DNA of 64,000 nucleotides from Heloderma charlesbogerti (GCA_026122225.1 JANEZZ010001679.1:992001-1056000); one strand, 5' to 3'. Shown: positions 31,855-43,359, counted from the first letter of the stretch. Notes: a model not told the origin generated them from the sequence alone. Made by a program: numbers and translations.

Positions 31855-32888
31855 TAGGGATGTACGAAAGTCACTTACCTGGTCTCACAGCTTGCTTCGC
31901 GGTGGGGGGGAGGTGCTTCGCTTCTCCCCCCGAAGTTCAGGCCGGGGGGGGAGGCTTCCCACCTCGCCCGGCCAAAATTCAGGCCGGGGGGGAGGCTTCC
32001 CGCCTCGCCCGGCCGAAATTCAGGCCGGGTGGGAGGCTTCCCACCTCGCCCGGCCGAAATTCAGGCCGAGGAGAAGCGCCCCATCTCCCCAGGTGCGAAC
32101 TCCAAAAAAAAAAAAGCCCCGTGATAGGCTACATAACAATTTACGTAGCCTATCACGGCTAGATCTGCAAAGTCAGCCATGATAGGCTACGTTAATCATC
32201 ACGTAGCCTATCACGGGTGACTTTGGAAAAAAAATAAATAGGCTACGTTAATCGTCATGTAGCCTATCCCGGGTGACTTAAAAAAAAAAAGTGCGTACGC
32301 TAATGGCGGCCCCCATAGGGAGCCACCATTTGCGTTCCTTATTTGGTCCCTGTAGTCTACGTAAAGATTTACGTAGACTACAGCGAAAAGAAGGGCAACG
32401 CTATTTGTGTTGCCCTTATTTTCACCATAGTCTACGTAAATTTTACGTAGACTACAGGGACCAAATAAGGAACGCGAATGGCGGCTCCCTATGGGGGCCG
32501 CCATTAGCGTACGCATTTTTTTTTTTTAAGTCACCCGGGATAGGCTACGTGACGATTAACGTAGCCTATTACGGCTGACTTTGCAAATCTAGCCATGATA
32601 GGCTACGTTAATCATTACGTAGCCTATCACAGGGGCATTTATTTATTTTTTACTTTTCTTGTAATGGTGGCGGCGGCAGCCGGTCGAAATACCGGCTGCC
32701 GCCCCTGCCCCTGACGAAGACCTGCCGAACTGCCGCCGGGACCCACCGCTGGGAGTGACATTCGTGAAAGGTAAGTCCCATCCCGGGGGGGGCAGGGGGC
32801 GGAGAATTTCTTCCCGAACCTTCGGAGGACCGAATGCATTGGCACTCGGCCCCCTGAAGTTTTGGGGAGAAATTCTCCCCCATCCCTA
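31855..32888. mobile_element. Group A hAT element with palindromic core, 1034 bp
   Basis: Starts tagggatgtacgaaagtcac and ends cccatcccta. Flanks attctgcc (31847-31854) and attcggcc (32889-32896) match 7/8. The core from about 32115 to 32640 is a large inverted repeat centred near 32404, made of gataggctacgt- and agtctacgtaaa-type modules, and a four-unit GC-rich tandem repeat lies to its left. Close to 12172-13098. Confidence 0.85.
31935..32080. repeat. GC-rich tandem repeat, about four units
   Basis: The aattcaggccgggg...gaggcttccc...cgcccggcc unit of about 42 bp is repeated, one unit more than in the sister copies. Confidence 0.7.
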
Positions 32889-33900
32889 ATTCGGCCCCCC
32901 CAAATCTGTGGCAGAACAAAGCCCCCCCCCATGAAAGGCATGTGAAATGGAGCACTTACCTGCTGCTGTCCGCGCTGACTTGCAAAACTGCAGCCGCCAT
33001 TCGCTTCCTCATCATAACTGTGGTAGGCTACGTAAATAATTACATAGCCTATCGCGGCTAACGCAGGGACGCCATTTGCTATTTGCATTCCTTTTTTTTC
33101 CGCCGTAATAGCTTATGTAGCTATTTACGTAGGTTAAAACGGCGGAAAAAAAGGAACGCAAATGGCGCCCACTACGCTATTTGTGTTCCCCTTTTTTTCA
33201 CTCTAATAGCTTATGTAAATATTTATGTAGGCTAAAACAGCGAAAAAAATGGAACATAAATGGTGGCCACCGTAGCCGCTGCCATTTACATACAGTGTGG
33301 GTGGGGGGTTTGTCTGCAGTCTGCCCAGTGGCCGGATGTCCGGCTGCGGGTGGCCCCGGCTGGCAGCTCCACGGAATCTCTGCAGAGTGGAGCTGGCCAG
33401 ACAGAATTTCAGGGGGAGGGACGGAGTGCCTCCCCCCATCGCGAATGTCACTCTTCAAAAAGGTAAGTGACTTTCGTACATCCCTAGATTTAAGTTCAGC
33501 CAGGGAGATATTTCTTGTGGTGCCCTCGAGGAATGTGGCCCATGGGGCTACTACACACAGCAGGGCCTTTTGGGTGGAGAACCCCAGCTGTGGAACTCTC
33601 TTCCAGTAGAGATTTGGCTGTCTCCCATGCTGTTGTCCTTGTGGTGCCAGTTAAAGACCAATTTATTTGTGCAGGCTTTGGGGATATAGGCAAGTATTGT
33701 ACAGCTTTATTTTGATTGACTGACTGATTGATTGATTGATTGATTGAGTTGATGGCTTTATTAGATTGTATTATAAATTTGTGATTTTAGACTCGTGAGT
33801 TTAATGTTGTTTCTATGGTGTGCTGTGTTTTAGACAAGTTGTTAGCTATCCTGGAGTCTTTGTGAGGAAGGGAGAGATATAAATGAAATAAATATGTAAT

Positions 33901-34280
33901 GAATATTGCTGGGATGATGGGCTGTAGGCACAAATCGAGAGCCAGCAAGGTGTGAAGCAGGAGTCACAAGTCCCCAAGCCAGGACTGGGGCCTCTGGGAA
34001 ATGTAGCTAGGCAGATATGGTCAAAGTTGGGGCCAAAGCAAAGCCCAAACCTGACACAGAAGCTCTTATAGCACTACCAGCCAAGACAGAAAATCATGGG
34101 CTGGTTGGGTTGGCATCTTTCAAATCAGGCTTCTAATAAGTCAAATGCCACAGACACCACTCTGGGTTGGATCCAGATTGAGGTGTGGGCGGTTGGGCTG
34201 GCAGAAGTGGACCTCTTCACCCCTTTTGCCCTACTTCAGCCCCTTGAAAATGCATGGGGCCCCAGGGGAAATAATAAAAA
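33901..34280. other. Non-coding stretch, no recognised feature
   Basis: Ordinary sequence ending in an A run just before the C-depleted stretch. Confidence 0.35.
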
Positions 34281-34930
34281 AAAAATGGGGGGGGAGAGGG
34301 GGCTTACCTATTGGGGGGGTTATATTATATATTGGGGGGGGGGGGGGGGGGTTTATTATGTGGGGGTGGGGGAAGGGGGAATGAGTGTGAGGGATAGGTG
34401 AAAATTTCGGAGGATGTGGAAGCATGAGGGGTGGTGGGGGTGTTTTAGATATTGAGGAAGGAATAATAATATGAAAATAAGGATGGAGATTGGGGTAATG
34501 TTGGGATGTTGGGAGGGATGTTTTGGAGGAGAAGTAATGGGGTTATTTATGATGAGAGATTTTGGGGGGAGGGGGGAAATTAGAAATGAGGATTGTATGG
34601 AATAGGAGTGAAATGATGGTGGAAGAGATGATATTGAGGTAATATAGGATAATGTTGAATTGAAGAAATAATATTTTAATTGGGTGTATTTGAGGGAGGA
34701 GATTGTAGGGGAGGGGAATTGAATGTTAAGAATGGATATGTAATTTGATAGGGGTAGAGGTAATGTGGGGGATAGGTGTAGGGGTGGGAAGTTGGAGTTA
34801 AGATTGGTGTTGTGGAGGACAAGAAATTGGTGTGATAGGTATTGTATTGAAGTTAATATAGGGATGATAGTGTGATGTTATGTGGTGAGTTGTATGGGGG
34901 GGGTAGATATTTTTTTTGTATGTATTGAAA
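34281..34930. other. Second strongly C-depleted, G-rich stretch
   Basis: Begins with an A run and G runs (a long G run near 34336-34350), after which the plus strand contains only a few C bases until about 34930. Normal sequence returns at gttcgctaccccgaaggggg. Frames on both strands here are compositional artefacts. Confidence 0.7.
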
Positions 34931-35044
34931 TGTTCGCTACCCCGAAGGGGGGCGCGTGATGTTAACGAGGCGCACGATAGGAGCATGTTTGGCCGACCGT
35001 TGCAGGCATGTGCATAATAAGGGGCACATGGGGTTCAAACTAGG

Positions 35045-35360
35045 GGTGTGCAATCTGCAATGTTATTTATTGTTTATTCATTTTATTCTTTATTAAATTT
35101 CTATACAGTCCAACAGCCATGACTCCCTGGGCAGTTCACAACCATTAAAACCATAAAATATAGTATGATAAAACATAATATAAAACTTTAAAGTTTAAAA
35201 GTAGTGTGTAAAACCAAAATAAAAACCAACAACAGCTACAGCCCAGGGAAAGCCTGGGTGAAAAGGTGCATTTTTAGTGGCATTTGAAAGAAGCCATGTC
35301 TTCTGCCTCCCAAACTGCATGTGGGAGGGTTTTCCTGAGGGTGGGTGCTGCTACCAAGAA
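35045..35360 (-). repeat. LINE-tail-like repeat, minus orientation
   Basis: ttattgtttattcattttat heads it; then acagtccaacagccatgact, tccctgggcagttcacaacc and cattaaaacc, then gcccagggaaagcctgggtg. It shares this order with 53766-54196. Probably a LINE 3' region or a SINE with a LINE tail. Confidence 0.5.
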
Positions 35361-35504
35361 GGCCCAACATCAGGGTTCTTCATGGCGACGTTCTGTTCAT
35401 TTTGGAATGACCAGCAAAGCCTCCAATTTTAAAATTGTGCCATTTGATTTCACGCTTCAGTCTAGGGGGGGAATTTGTGCAACCTTCCCATTGGATCGCA
35501 TTTA

Positions 35505-35830
35505 TCTTATTTATTTATTTATTTATTCATTCATTCATTCATTTATTTATAACATTTATATCCCACCCTATATCATTAAGATCTCAGAGCAGCATACAGA
35601 TAAAATCAGCTTAAGCAGTATAAAATAATAAATAATTTAAATAGCTTAAAACATATTAAACCATTAAACAACTTAATACCAATTAAAACCTAAAACAATA
35701 ACATAGTTAAAACAGCATGCTACTTTAGGGAATGCATTTTAGCTCTCAAAGGCTTTGGTAAAAAAGCTGTGTTTTTATTTGGTGCTGAAATGAGATCAAT
35801 GTCTGTGCCAATCGGGCCCCCAAGGAGAGG
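35505..35830 (-). repeat. LINE-tail-like repeat, minus orientation
   Basis: An atttatttatttattcattc simple-repeat head is followed by ataacatttatatcccaccc and agatctcagagcagcataca, then a long AT-rich body and aaaaaagctgtgtttttatt. Related to the other tails by layout. Confidence 0.45.
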
Positions 35831-36475
35831 GCATTCTACAACCACATTTGTGGCATTTGATTTGTGCCATTTTCTTGTTTGCACAAATCAAACAGATATT
35901 GCAAATGACTGTGCTAAATGAGATGAGAAGAACATCAAGCTGACGTGTGGAGAATCTGGGCAAATGCCCATCTCTAATGGGCAGGATTTGATGCAGCCAA
36001 ACTTTCAGTTCTCTATTCATTCTTTACATGTGACAAAAGAAATGTGGACATTCCATCCTGCAGGAAGTAGCATTAAAAGAACTGGAGGGCCTACTTTTTA
36101 TTGCATGGGCAATGGAACATCCATCTGAAATGCTGCCAAGCAGTTGCCTCAGTCACTCCTTCATTTGCCACATCTGAATGATGATAGATCAGGTTCCTTC
36201 ATGAGGAAATTGCTCCTCCTCACCTCCAAAAGCTTTTTACGCATCAAAGGTATAAATTGCTCAATTTATTCAATGTTTCTATTTCACAAAGAGGCCCTAT
36301 TTACATGGCAGCAAAGAAATTTGTTAATGCAAATAGGGTTTCATCACCCTGCTTTCCTAGGGCTTTCAAAAACTCTTAATGTGCCTTGTCATCAGCTTCA
36401 TATAAATCAGGATGAGTTGTCAAATGAACCTGTGGCATGTTTTGCTACTGTGCTACTAAAACATCAAGACCTAAG
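35831..36475. other. Non-coding stretch, no recognised feature
   Basis: Frames (up to 122 residues at 36144-36512) have no recognised motif. The right edge is a group A element. Confidence 0.35.
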
Positions 36476-36939
36476 TAGGGATGTTAGAGAATTCCACCAC
36501 GGACTCCAGTGAGGCTGGATTCTAAAGAATCTGGCCCCTCGGAGTCTATGGTGGAATGGACCACCCACCTCCGCCACCCCACAAAGTTGCCCCGGTATGG
36601 ATCCTTCCTGCCACCAGCCGGGTCTGGTCCGTCCATTGCCATCCACTGCTGGTCTGCAGAAGAAAATGGCATCTGGCATAGTGGATGCCATTTATGTCCC
36701 TTCCCTTTGCCATGATAGGCTACGTAAATATTTACGTAGCCTATAACAGCAAAGAGCAGGGACGCAAATGGCATAGTGGACGCCGTTTGCACCTGCAGAC
36801 TGGCAGCGGACGGAAGTCCGCCAGTGGCCAGAGTCAGCCGGAGGCTCTGTGGAGTGGAGCTAGCTGCTGCAGAGTGGAGCCAGCCGGCAAGGATTCCAGG
36901 GGGGAGGGACTCCAGGTAAGGGGATTTCGTACATCCCTA
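36476..36939. mobile_element. Group A-related hAT element, 464 bp
   Basis: Starts tagggatgttagagaattcc and ends tttcgtacatcccta. Flanks gacctaag (36468-36475) and gacctcag (36940-36947) match at 7/8. It contains one gataggctacgtaaatattt module with its inverse, and the ggactccagtgaggctgg motif. tccaggtaagg near the right end is splice-donor-like. Confidence 0.85.
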
Positions 36940-36947
36940 GACCTCAG

Positions 36948-37185
36948 GTTCCAAGAACCTTTTGTGGAGCTTCTTTCCAATGATTTGTCCCCCATGTCCT
37001 GGTGGCTTAGTTTGCTAAGCACATCTGTGTTAAAAACAACAGCCTGAGATAGCCAATATGGTTGGCTTTGAGCAGAGGGCCTTTTCTGCAGTGGCCCCAC
37101 ATCTCTGGAATAAGTTGCCATCAGGGGTCCACCAGGCCCCATCACTGCAGGCTTTAGGGAAGCCCTGAAAACCTGTGGTCCTTCA
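36948..37185 (+). mobile_element. L2-like LINE 3' end fragment, plus strand
   Basis: Encodes FSAVAPHLWNKLPSG-type text (a common end of this LINE type) in gggccttttctgcagtggcc and catctctggaataagttgc. The piece is flanked by a hAT insertion on the left and an oppositely oriented L2-like copy on the right. Confidence 0.5.
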
Positions 37186-38130
37186 AGTAATTTGATCCCA
37201 AACCATTTAAGACTTTAAAGGTCAAAAACAGCACTTTCAATTGGGCCTAGAAACACAGTGGTAATAAGTGCCAACGGTGCAGTATATGTGTTATATGATC
37301 TGATCTCCCTGCCCTGTCCAACAATCGGGCAGCCTCATTCTCCACCAGGTGAAGTTTCTAGACTGTCTTCAAAGGCAGCCCCATGTACAGTGCATTACAG
37401 TAGTCCAGCCTGGACATCACTAGTGCATGGATAAGTGAAGAAAGGTCTGTCCTCTCCAGATAGGGCCATAGCTGGCACTCCTGGACAACACAGACACCTG
37501 GGCTTCTCCAGTTAATGCAGAGTCTAGGAGGACTCCCAAACTATGGACTTGGTCTTGGGGGGGGAGTGTAACCCCATCTAAGACTAGTTGTAAACCTCTA
37601 TCCAGACTAGTTTGTTTCCCAACCCACAGTACCTCCATCTTGTCTGGATTAAGTCTGAGCTTGTTCACCCTCATCCACTGCAAAACAGCCTCCATTCAAC
37701 CAACTCATTGGTTCAAGAGTTCCACAACTCCTCTGGGATATGCAGATAAAAATGAGAGGTAGATTCAAGTCTCATCCATGTACTGATGACATTTCAACCC
37801 AAACCTCCTGACGACTTCCCCCAGCAGTTTTATATAGATCTTAAAAAGCATGGGTGACACGATAGAACCTTGCAGCTCCCCACAGGGTAACAGCCATGGG
37901 ATGGAACAGAAGTCCTCCAATATCACCTTCTGAGACTGCTCCTCCTGAAACCATGCCTCCCAAGCCCAATCCACATAAACGACCCAGAAGGATACCATGG
38001 TTGATAGTACTGAAAGCCAGTTAGAGGTCCAGAAGAACCAACAGGGTTGCACTTCCCCAATCCATTCCTTGGAATTAGTCAACAACCAGGGTGATCAAGG
38101 CTGTTTCTGTCCCATAACCAGGCCTGAAAT
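37186..38130 (-). mobile_element. L2-like LINE fragment, minus strand
   Basis: The minus-strand RT frame fragments cover the catalytic to C-terminal part. At 37765-38085 SIVSPMLFKIYIKLLGEVVR leads to HQYMDET where YADD is expected. At 37420-37695 MRVNKLRLNPDKMEVLWVG and VHSLGVLLD follow. Further left, text for SRLDYCNALYMGLPLK can be read in reverse near 37395-37440. Multiple stops and a degenerated catalytic box make it inactive. Confidence 0.75.
37420..38085 (-). pseudogene. L2-like reverse-transcriptase remnant, minus strand
   Basis: Two separate frames joined by order. The N-terminal piece has GSIVSPMLFKIYIKLLGEVV and a damaged catalytic box (MDE in place of ADD), and the C-terminal piece has NKLRLNPDKMEVLWVG. 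The two are separated by breaks near 37700-37765. It is a dead copy. Confidence 0.75.
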
Positions 38131-39374
38131 CTGATTGGACAGGATCTACACATGAATTTTACAAATGGTTTTCAAGAATCTTAATATTTAAAACCACATT
38201 ATACATGTTTTATTGTTATTGGTTGGAACTGATGGCACTATTGTAATAACTCTTGGTTAAACAATACAATTCATCTCAGCTGCAATCCTATGTGGACTTA
38301 CTTGGGAGTAAGCCCAATGGAGCACAGTGGGACTTCTGAGTAAATATGCATAAGATTGTTCGTTATCTCAGGGTAAGTCAACACAAGCCATGACTTCTTA
38401 CAACTGGAACAAATCTCAAGCAAAACATTACAGATATTCACATGCCATGCTATGTGGCTGCATGATCTTCACCCATTCACCACAGAGGACTGTATTATAG
38501 GTTTCACACCTGAAAGGCCAAATTACATACTGTGAAGTGTGAATTTGATAGAGAGGCAATTGTTGAATGGCTTCTTTAGGAAAAAGAAGTGATGACCAAT
38601 TCTGTCAGAATTTTGATCTCGGCCATTTTTCTTTCTCAAAGCTATTTTGTGATGTATAAGTCACCACAGTTCTCCAGTGCAGTACTTTTTCATCATATTG
38701 CATCCAGGCTACACTTGAACCCAGTGGTGTAGGGGTGAACAATGCTGAATATCTTTATGAAACCTCAGAACTATCTTATATTATATAGAAAGACAAAAAA
38801 TTAAAAACACACTCTCTTTTTTTCTTTTAGTCTCCTTCAGCTAAAATAGTTTTTCTTCTTCTTTGTCCCTGAAGTGTAACCTTCTGACATGAGATTATTC
38901 TTGAGGGGAAAAAAATATACCCTTCTGAATGTGGTAATAGCTCACTGACAATGGTCAAACAATCAGAGCAATGGCTTCAGAAAGGAATGGCCCTTTCAAA
39001 TGTGGCAGGATGGATTAAAAAGAAAATGCTGAAATAAAAAATGAGAATGACCTATAAGCCCATCTCTGCAATTGTGACATGGTGCTTGATTTGTTTTATT
39101 ATTGTTTCAAAAATATGCACACTATTCCACAATTTTTACAACTAATATCCATAGGTTCTTCATAGTAGTCTTATTTTTTTTACATATGGCGTCCTTAAAA
39201 GCTATCGGAAAGAGCCAAGGGTCTGGGGCAGATGTAAACCTGTCAATTTCTTCAATGTGGGCAAACCTGTTACAAACCCTGATTTCACGTTTTGGTTGGC
39301 AGTAACTATGGCTAGAAGACATACTTCCTATTTCAGGTGTAGAGTTAAAGAGGCCAATCTCTTAAAGGTTGGCA
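38131..39374. other. Non-coding stretch with one MITE
   Basis: Unique-looking sequence apart from the short MITE at 38280-38362. No gene call is supportable. Confidence 0.4.
38280..38362. mobile_element. Short MITE, aatcctatg...gggagtaag type
   Basis: gctgcaatcctatgtggact, tacttgggagtaagcccaat and tgcataagattgtt. The ends are near-inverse, as in the copies at 5668 and 7654. Confidence 0.5.
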
Positions 39375-39382
39375 AACCCATT

Positions 39383-39820
39383 TAGGGATGGTGTAGGCAT
39401 CCAGTTCTGTCCAGGAATCTCATGGACCCCCCTGCCAGCACTCCAAGCCCCACATTGCTGAGCCCCTGCCCCTGCTCGCCCTCTGCGCATGCTTGGTGCA
39501 AAAATGTGCATTTCTGCGAATGTGCATATTCGTGCATGCACAAAAATTCGCTTTCCAAATGTTCATCGTTGTGTGAGTGTGGAATACACATTGTTGCAAA
39601 AGCATGCATTTTCGTGCATACACAGATATGCACATTTTTGCAATCACCATTTTATTTTTCAAAAAGTGGTGACCACAGAGCTCAATGAGGCCACTGGTGT
39701 GAGTGTGGGCTGCTCACTGAGCATGGGAGGGGTCAGGCGTGGTCCGGGGATCAGAGAGCGAGAGCAGGGGCTGGGCAGGCACCCGAGGTACCTGGACAGG
39801 GTTGGGTTTGCACATCCCTA
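39383..39820. mobile_element. Group C hAT-type element, 438 bp
   Basis: Begins tagggatggtgtaggcatcc and ends tttgcacatcccta, with a perfect 8-bp TSD aacccatt at 39375-39382 and 39821-39828. The interior contains tgcatattcgtgcatgcac-type steps and a GC-rich right part. It is the best-bounded group C copy. Confidence 0.85.
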
Positions 39821-39909
39821 AACCCATTACAACCCTGGTTTCATGAACCATGTTTGTCTGACATGACATATATTTCAGGCAAATGGAGTGGAGGTGGAAA
39901 GGTAAGGAT

Positions 39910-41223
39910 TAGGGATGGGTGAATCTGTTCATTTCATTTCACTCAGTTTCTCATTTCTGCATTTATTTGCGACTTTGGCAAAAAAAAAAAATCACAAAAA
40001 ACCACACTAATGGTCCACACAAAAATGTATACACATTTCCATGCACATTTCTCCTAATATACACATTTTTGTTTGCACGTTTTGCAAGTCATTTTTACCT
40101 AATATAATGGAAGGGTGTTGTGCATACTTTCCCCTAATATATACGTTTATGCTCAGACTTTTCCTCAGTATACATATTTGTGTGCATTTTTTAGGTGAAA
40201 ACTTCATCACAAAATTCTAGGGATGTCAGAGAATTTTGCCATGAATCTCGGGGAGGCCGAATGCCAGCGCATTCGGCCCCCCAAAATTGGTGGTAAAATG
40301 GTCTACCCCCCCGCCCCCCCAGGACAGGATTTACCTTGTGTGAATGTCCCTGGCGGCGGCGGCTCTGGCGGCGGTTCAGTGGCAGTTCGGCGGCGGCGGC
40401 TGCAGGGGCCGGTCTTCCGACCAGCTGCCGCTGTTGCCATTTCCAAGTTAAAAAACAAACAAACGTGATAGGCTACGTAAAGGTTTGCGTAGCCTTTCAT
40501 GGCTAGATTTTTAAAAAGCACCATGATAGGCTACGTAAATGTTTACGTAGCCTATCACGGCTGAGTGAAAAAAAAAACAAAGCCCGCATCTATGCAAATG
40601 GCGGCGCCCATGGGCGCCGCCATTTGCATTCCTTATTTTGGCACGTGTAGTCTACATAAACATTTACGTAGACTATGGCAAAAATAAGGGGAATGCTATT
40701 TGCATTCCCCTTATTTTCGCCATAGTCTACGTAAATGTTTACATAGACTACACGTGCCAAAATAAGGAACGCAAATGGCGGTGACCATGGGCGCCACCAT
40801 TTGCATATCTGCAGTTTTTTTTTTCACTCAGCCGTGATAGGCTACGTAAACATTTACGTAGCCTATCACAGCTGAATGCAGGGATGCAAATGGCGGCGGC
40901 TACGGCCGCCGCCATTTGCATCCCGGCGGGCCAGGATTCGTGGCAGGAGGGACGGGGCGCCTCCCCCCCAGCCAGAATTTGGGGGGGGGAGGGATGGGGC
41001 ACCTCCCCCTGGCCAGAATTTCGGGGGGAGGGACGGAGCACCTCCCCCCCACCGCGAAGCAAGTTTCGGTTCAGGTAAGGGACTTTCGTACATCCCTACA
41101 AAATTCTGAAAAGTACAGATTTCAGCACAAAAGTGTGTTCCAGTTTATGTACAGGTTTGGAAGCTGGGAACTGGCTAAGTTCATGTATGAATTCTGACTG
41201 AACTATTTTGTCCCCCATCCCTA
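39910..41223. mobile_element. Group D hAT element hosting a group A element
   Basis: Starts tagggatgggtgaatctgtt and ends cccccatcccta. Flanks gtaaggat (39902-39909) and gtgagaat (41224-41231) match at 6/8 positions, consistent with an older insertion. The interior is split by a group A element, and its left part carries the atacacatt steps of group D. Confidence 0.65.
40218..41098. mobile_element. Group A hAT element with palindromic core, 881 bp
   Basis: Perfect 8-bp TSD caaaattc at 40210-40217 and 41099-41106, starting tagggatgtcagagaatttt and ending tttcgtacatcccta. The core is symmetric about roughly 40700: modules gataggctacgtaaa (40522-40562 and 40836-40872), gcaaatggcggc and tagtctacataaac or their inverses. 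The 38-base stretch 40592-40629 is a perfect palindrome, beginning atgcaaatgg and ending ccatttgcat. Its outer octamer-like ends are atgcaaat and atttgcat. Confidence 0.9.
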
Positions 41224-41231
41224 GTGAGAAT

Positions 41232-42332
41232 GGAGGAACCAGGACTGTGTATCCCCCAATACACTGCCCATCTCCTGGCCATGCTTAAGAGATCAGCAGG
41301 ATTATTTCTACAACAGGCCAAGAACAGGATGAAATAAAGGTACAATTGTTCAGGGCCCATGGTCCTTTAAAATGCACAGGAAAATTATATCAAGAACAAT
41401 TTTGCCCTTAAGCAGGGAGAACAAGTAAGATAATGTAAGCCTTGATTGAGCAGTTCCCAAATTACTAAAAGTTTTCTGAACAAGAACAATGACTTTGTGG
41501 AATCTGATATGGGAGCTTGATTCATTTGAAAAAAATGTTAAAAGAAGCTATGGCCCTGGTATGTATGTATGTATGTATTTATGAAAGCGTGGATGCTAAT
41601 ACAATGATAATTGCATTTCTCATTATTTATTTATTTGCATGTATCTATCACCTCATCTGCTAAAAAGCCATCAAGGCAGAGTACCACAATTTAAAGCAAC
41701 AAAACAAGAACATCAGAAACAGTAAAAACATTATAAAGTTAAAAAAAAAAAGTTACATTGAAAATATGCACCTTTACAACCTTTCTAAAGGCCAAGAGAG
41801 TGGGAGGCAACTGTAATTCTTCAGGGAGCACCTTCCATAGTTTGGGGACAACACAGGAAAAAGCCCTTTCACATGTTCCCAAGAGATGGGCTTCTGTAGG
41901 TCATGGTGCCCCAAAGGGCCTCTAATATAGCTCATAATATTCAGGCAGGTTCACAGCAAGACAGGTGGTCCCTTAGATAGCCATGTTCTAAATTATTTAG
42001 GGTGCAATCCTATGCATGTTTAGACAGAAAAAAAGTCCCACAGCTCCCAGAATTCCCCAGACAGCTACACCCAAGATATGGATCAATGTGTAAAATGAAT
42101 TACCAACCTTACTTTTGGTGCTGGTTTAATATGTATCTGGGTTCCAGGTCTGATTATTGTGAGATTCCCAGTTCAGCTATGTCCTAACATTTCGTGTGTG
42201 GCAACAAGAGACCTAGAAAAATGCTTTGCTCTTAAAATCCAAAGTACAGAACAACAACAAAATATCAATGTATGTTCAACAAGAGAGTTTTGTTATCATA
42301 TGCAACTGTTTGGTGATGCTCGCTTGTATACA
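41232..42332. other. Non-coding stretch with LINE-tail-like repeat
   Basis: About 41560-41960 is a tail-like repeat (tatgtatgtatgtatttatg microsatellite head, ctaaaaagccatcaaggcag, gcctctaatatagctcataa). The remainder is unique-looking with no gene. Confidence 0.4.
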
Positions 42333-42465
42333 GTGGGTTCAATTCAGACTTAGCCGTACTTATAATAGACCAGCCAAAATCAATGGGACAAGTTAGTAAT
42401 GACTAAACTGTCCCATTAATTTCAATGGGTCTACTCTAAGCATAATGAAGTCTGGATCCAACCCA
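42333..42465. mobile_element. Hairpin MITE, ggttcaattcagactta type
   Basis: Left tgggttcaattcagactta and right aatgaagtctggatccaacc plus ca are near-inverse; in the middle atcaatgggacaag and gtcccattaatttcaatggg form the inner stem. A related half unit is in the duplicated block at 62592-62800. Confidence 0.55.
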
Positions 42466-43182
42466 GTTATTTCTTTATCCAGTTCTCAACCATACTCTGT
42501 ATCTTCTTTCGTGATAGTAGTAAACCTACCTATTCACAGGTTGCTAGTGGTTGTGATGGAAATTTAGCTTCCTGTAATAATCTCTCTTTATTTCTACTTA
42601 AAAGGTTACATCTCTGGTATTATCAGTGATGTTAAAGCCCAGTCTAGTGATATTTCATAATAAAAGCTTTGAGACATCACTTTTATGTGGCTATTTTCAT
42701 TTTGGAAATATTCAAACATGCTGTCTGACCTTTTTTTATGGATGCAACCCACCTGCGCCTTCTGTACCCTGAGGCTAGATTAATACAACGTCCTCTCTCG
42801 AGCTGTCCTTGAAATACATTTCAAAGATTTTAGCTACTAAGGAAGAAGGCTGATGCATGGCTGTCCAACAGCAGGTTGCAAGTTCTGAGGAGGTCATCCC
42901 TCATCAAATGACTCCTTCTTAGAAGGTACATTCAAAATAATGGTCATCTTCTCCATCCTTAGGTCCTGATCAGCACACTACATTTTCAAGACATGGGCTG
43001 CCTCCCCCAAGCCTGGAAACTATTGATGCCGAAAATACTAATTTGTTTATATCTATCTATCATCTATATACATATATCATATTTTTAGTTCATCCAATAA
43101 CAAAACATTCTCTGGGGGAGTTAGATGGAAAAAAGAATAAAAACAGTACACACAAAACAACACTGGGGGATACCATATAAAA
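42466..43182. other. Non-coding stretch, no recognised feature
   Basis: No feature beyond a short tctatctat run near 43055. Confidence 0.35.
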
Positions 43183-43317
43183 CAGTCTTCCCCAACCTGG
43201 TGCCCTCCAAATGACTTGGATTACAACTACCATCTTCCCAAGACATCATGGCCAATGGTCAGGAATACTGGGAGTTGTAGTCCAAAAATCTGGAGGGCAC
43301 CAGGTTGGGGAAGGCTA
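43183..43317. mobile_element. Hairpin MITE, cagccttccccaac type
   Basis: Left cagtcttccccaacctggtg and right caccaggttggggaaggcta are almost perfect inverses, and the interior ggagttgtagtccaaaaatc and ggattacaactaccatc are the inner arms. No clear TSD. Confidence 0.7.
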
Positions 43318-43359
43318 GTCTAAGAATACTATTAAGATAAGCTCTTTTCCACTCAGATC

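Larger units (their letters stand above)
31613..33486. mobile_element. Group A outer hAT element, twice interrupted
   Basis: The outer element starts tagggatgtcagagaattcc (split by an insertion after base 12) and ends tttcgtacatcccta. After removal of the two inner elements its order matches the intact copy at 49622-50363 (gaatgccagtgcattc, then aacaaagcccccc, then gagcacttacctgctgc). Inner insertions are at 31625-31797 and 31855-32888. A clear TSD for the outer copy was not found. Confidence 0.8.
31231..33900 (+). mobile_element. L2-like LINE 3' half, split by nested hAT elements
   Basis: The left part (31256-31576) encodes a reverse-transcriptase C-terminal region with SWLDYCDTFYMRLPLK and QNAAARVLTRA followed by YLHWLPV, signature text of L2/CR1-group LINEs. 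After the hAT nest (31613-33486) the LINE resumes at 33487 with gggccttttgggtggagaac-type text and ends near 33900 at ggagagatataaatgaaat. The frame is broken. A gattgattgatt run lies at 33718-33746. Confidence 0.7.
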
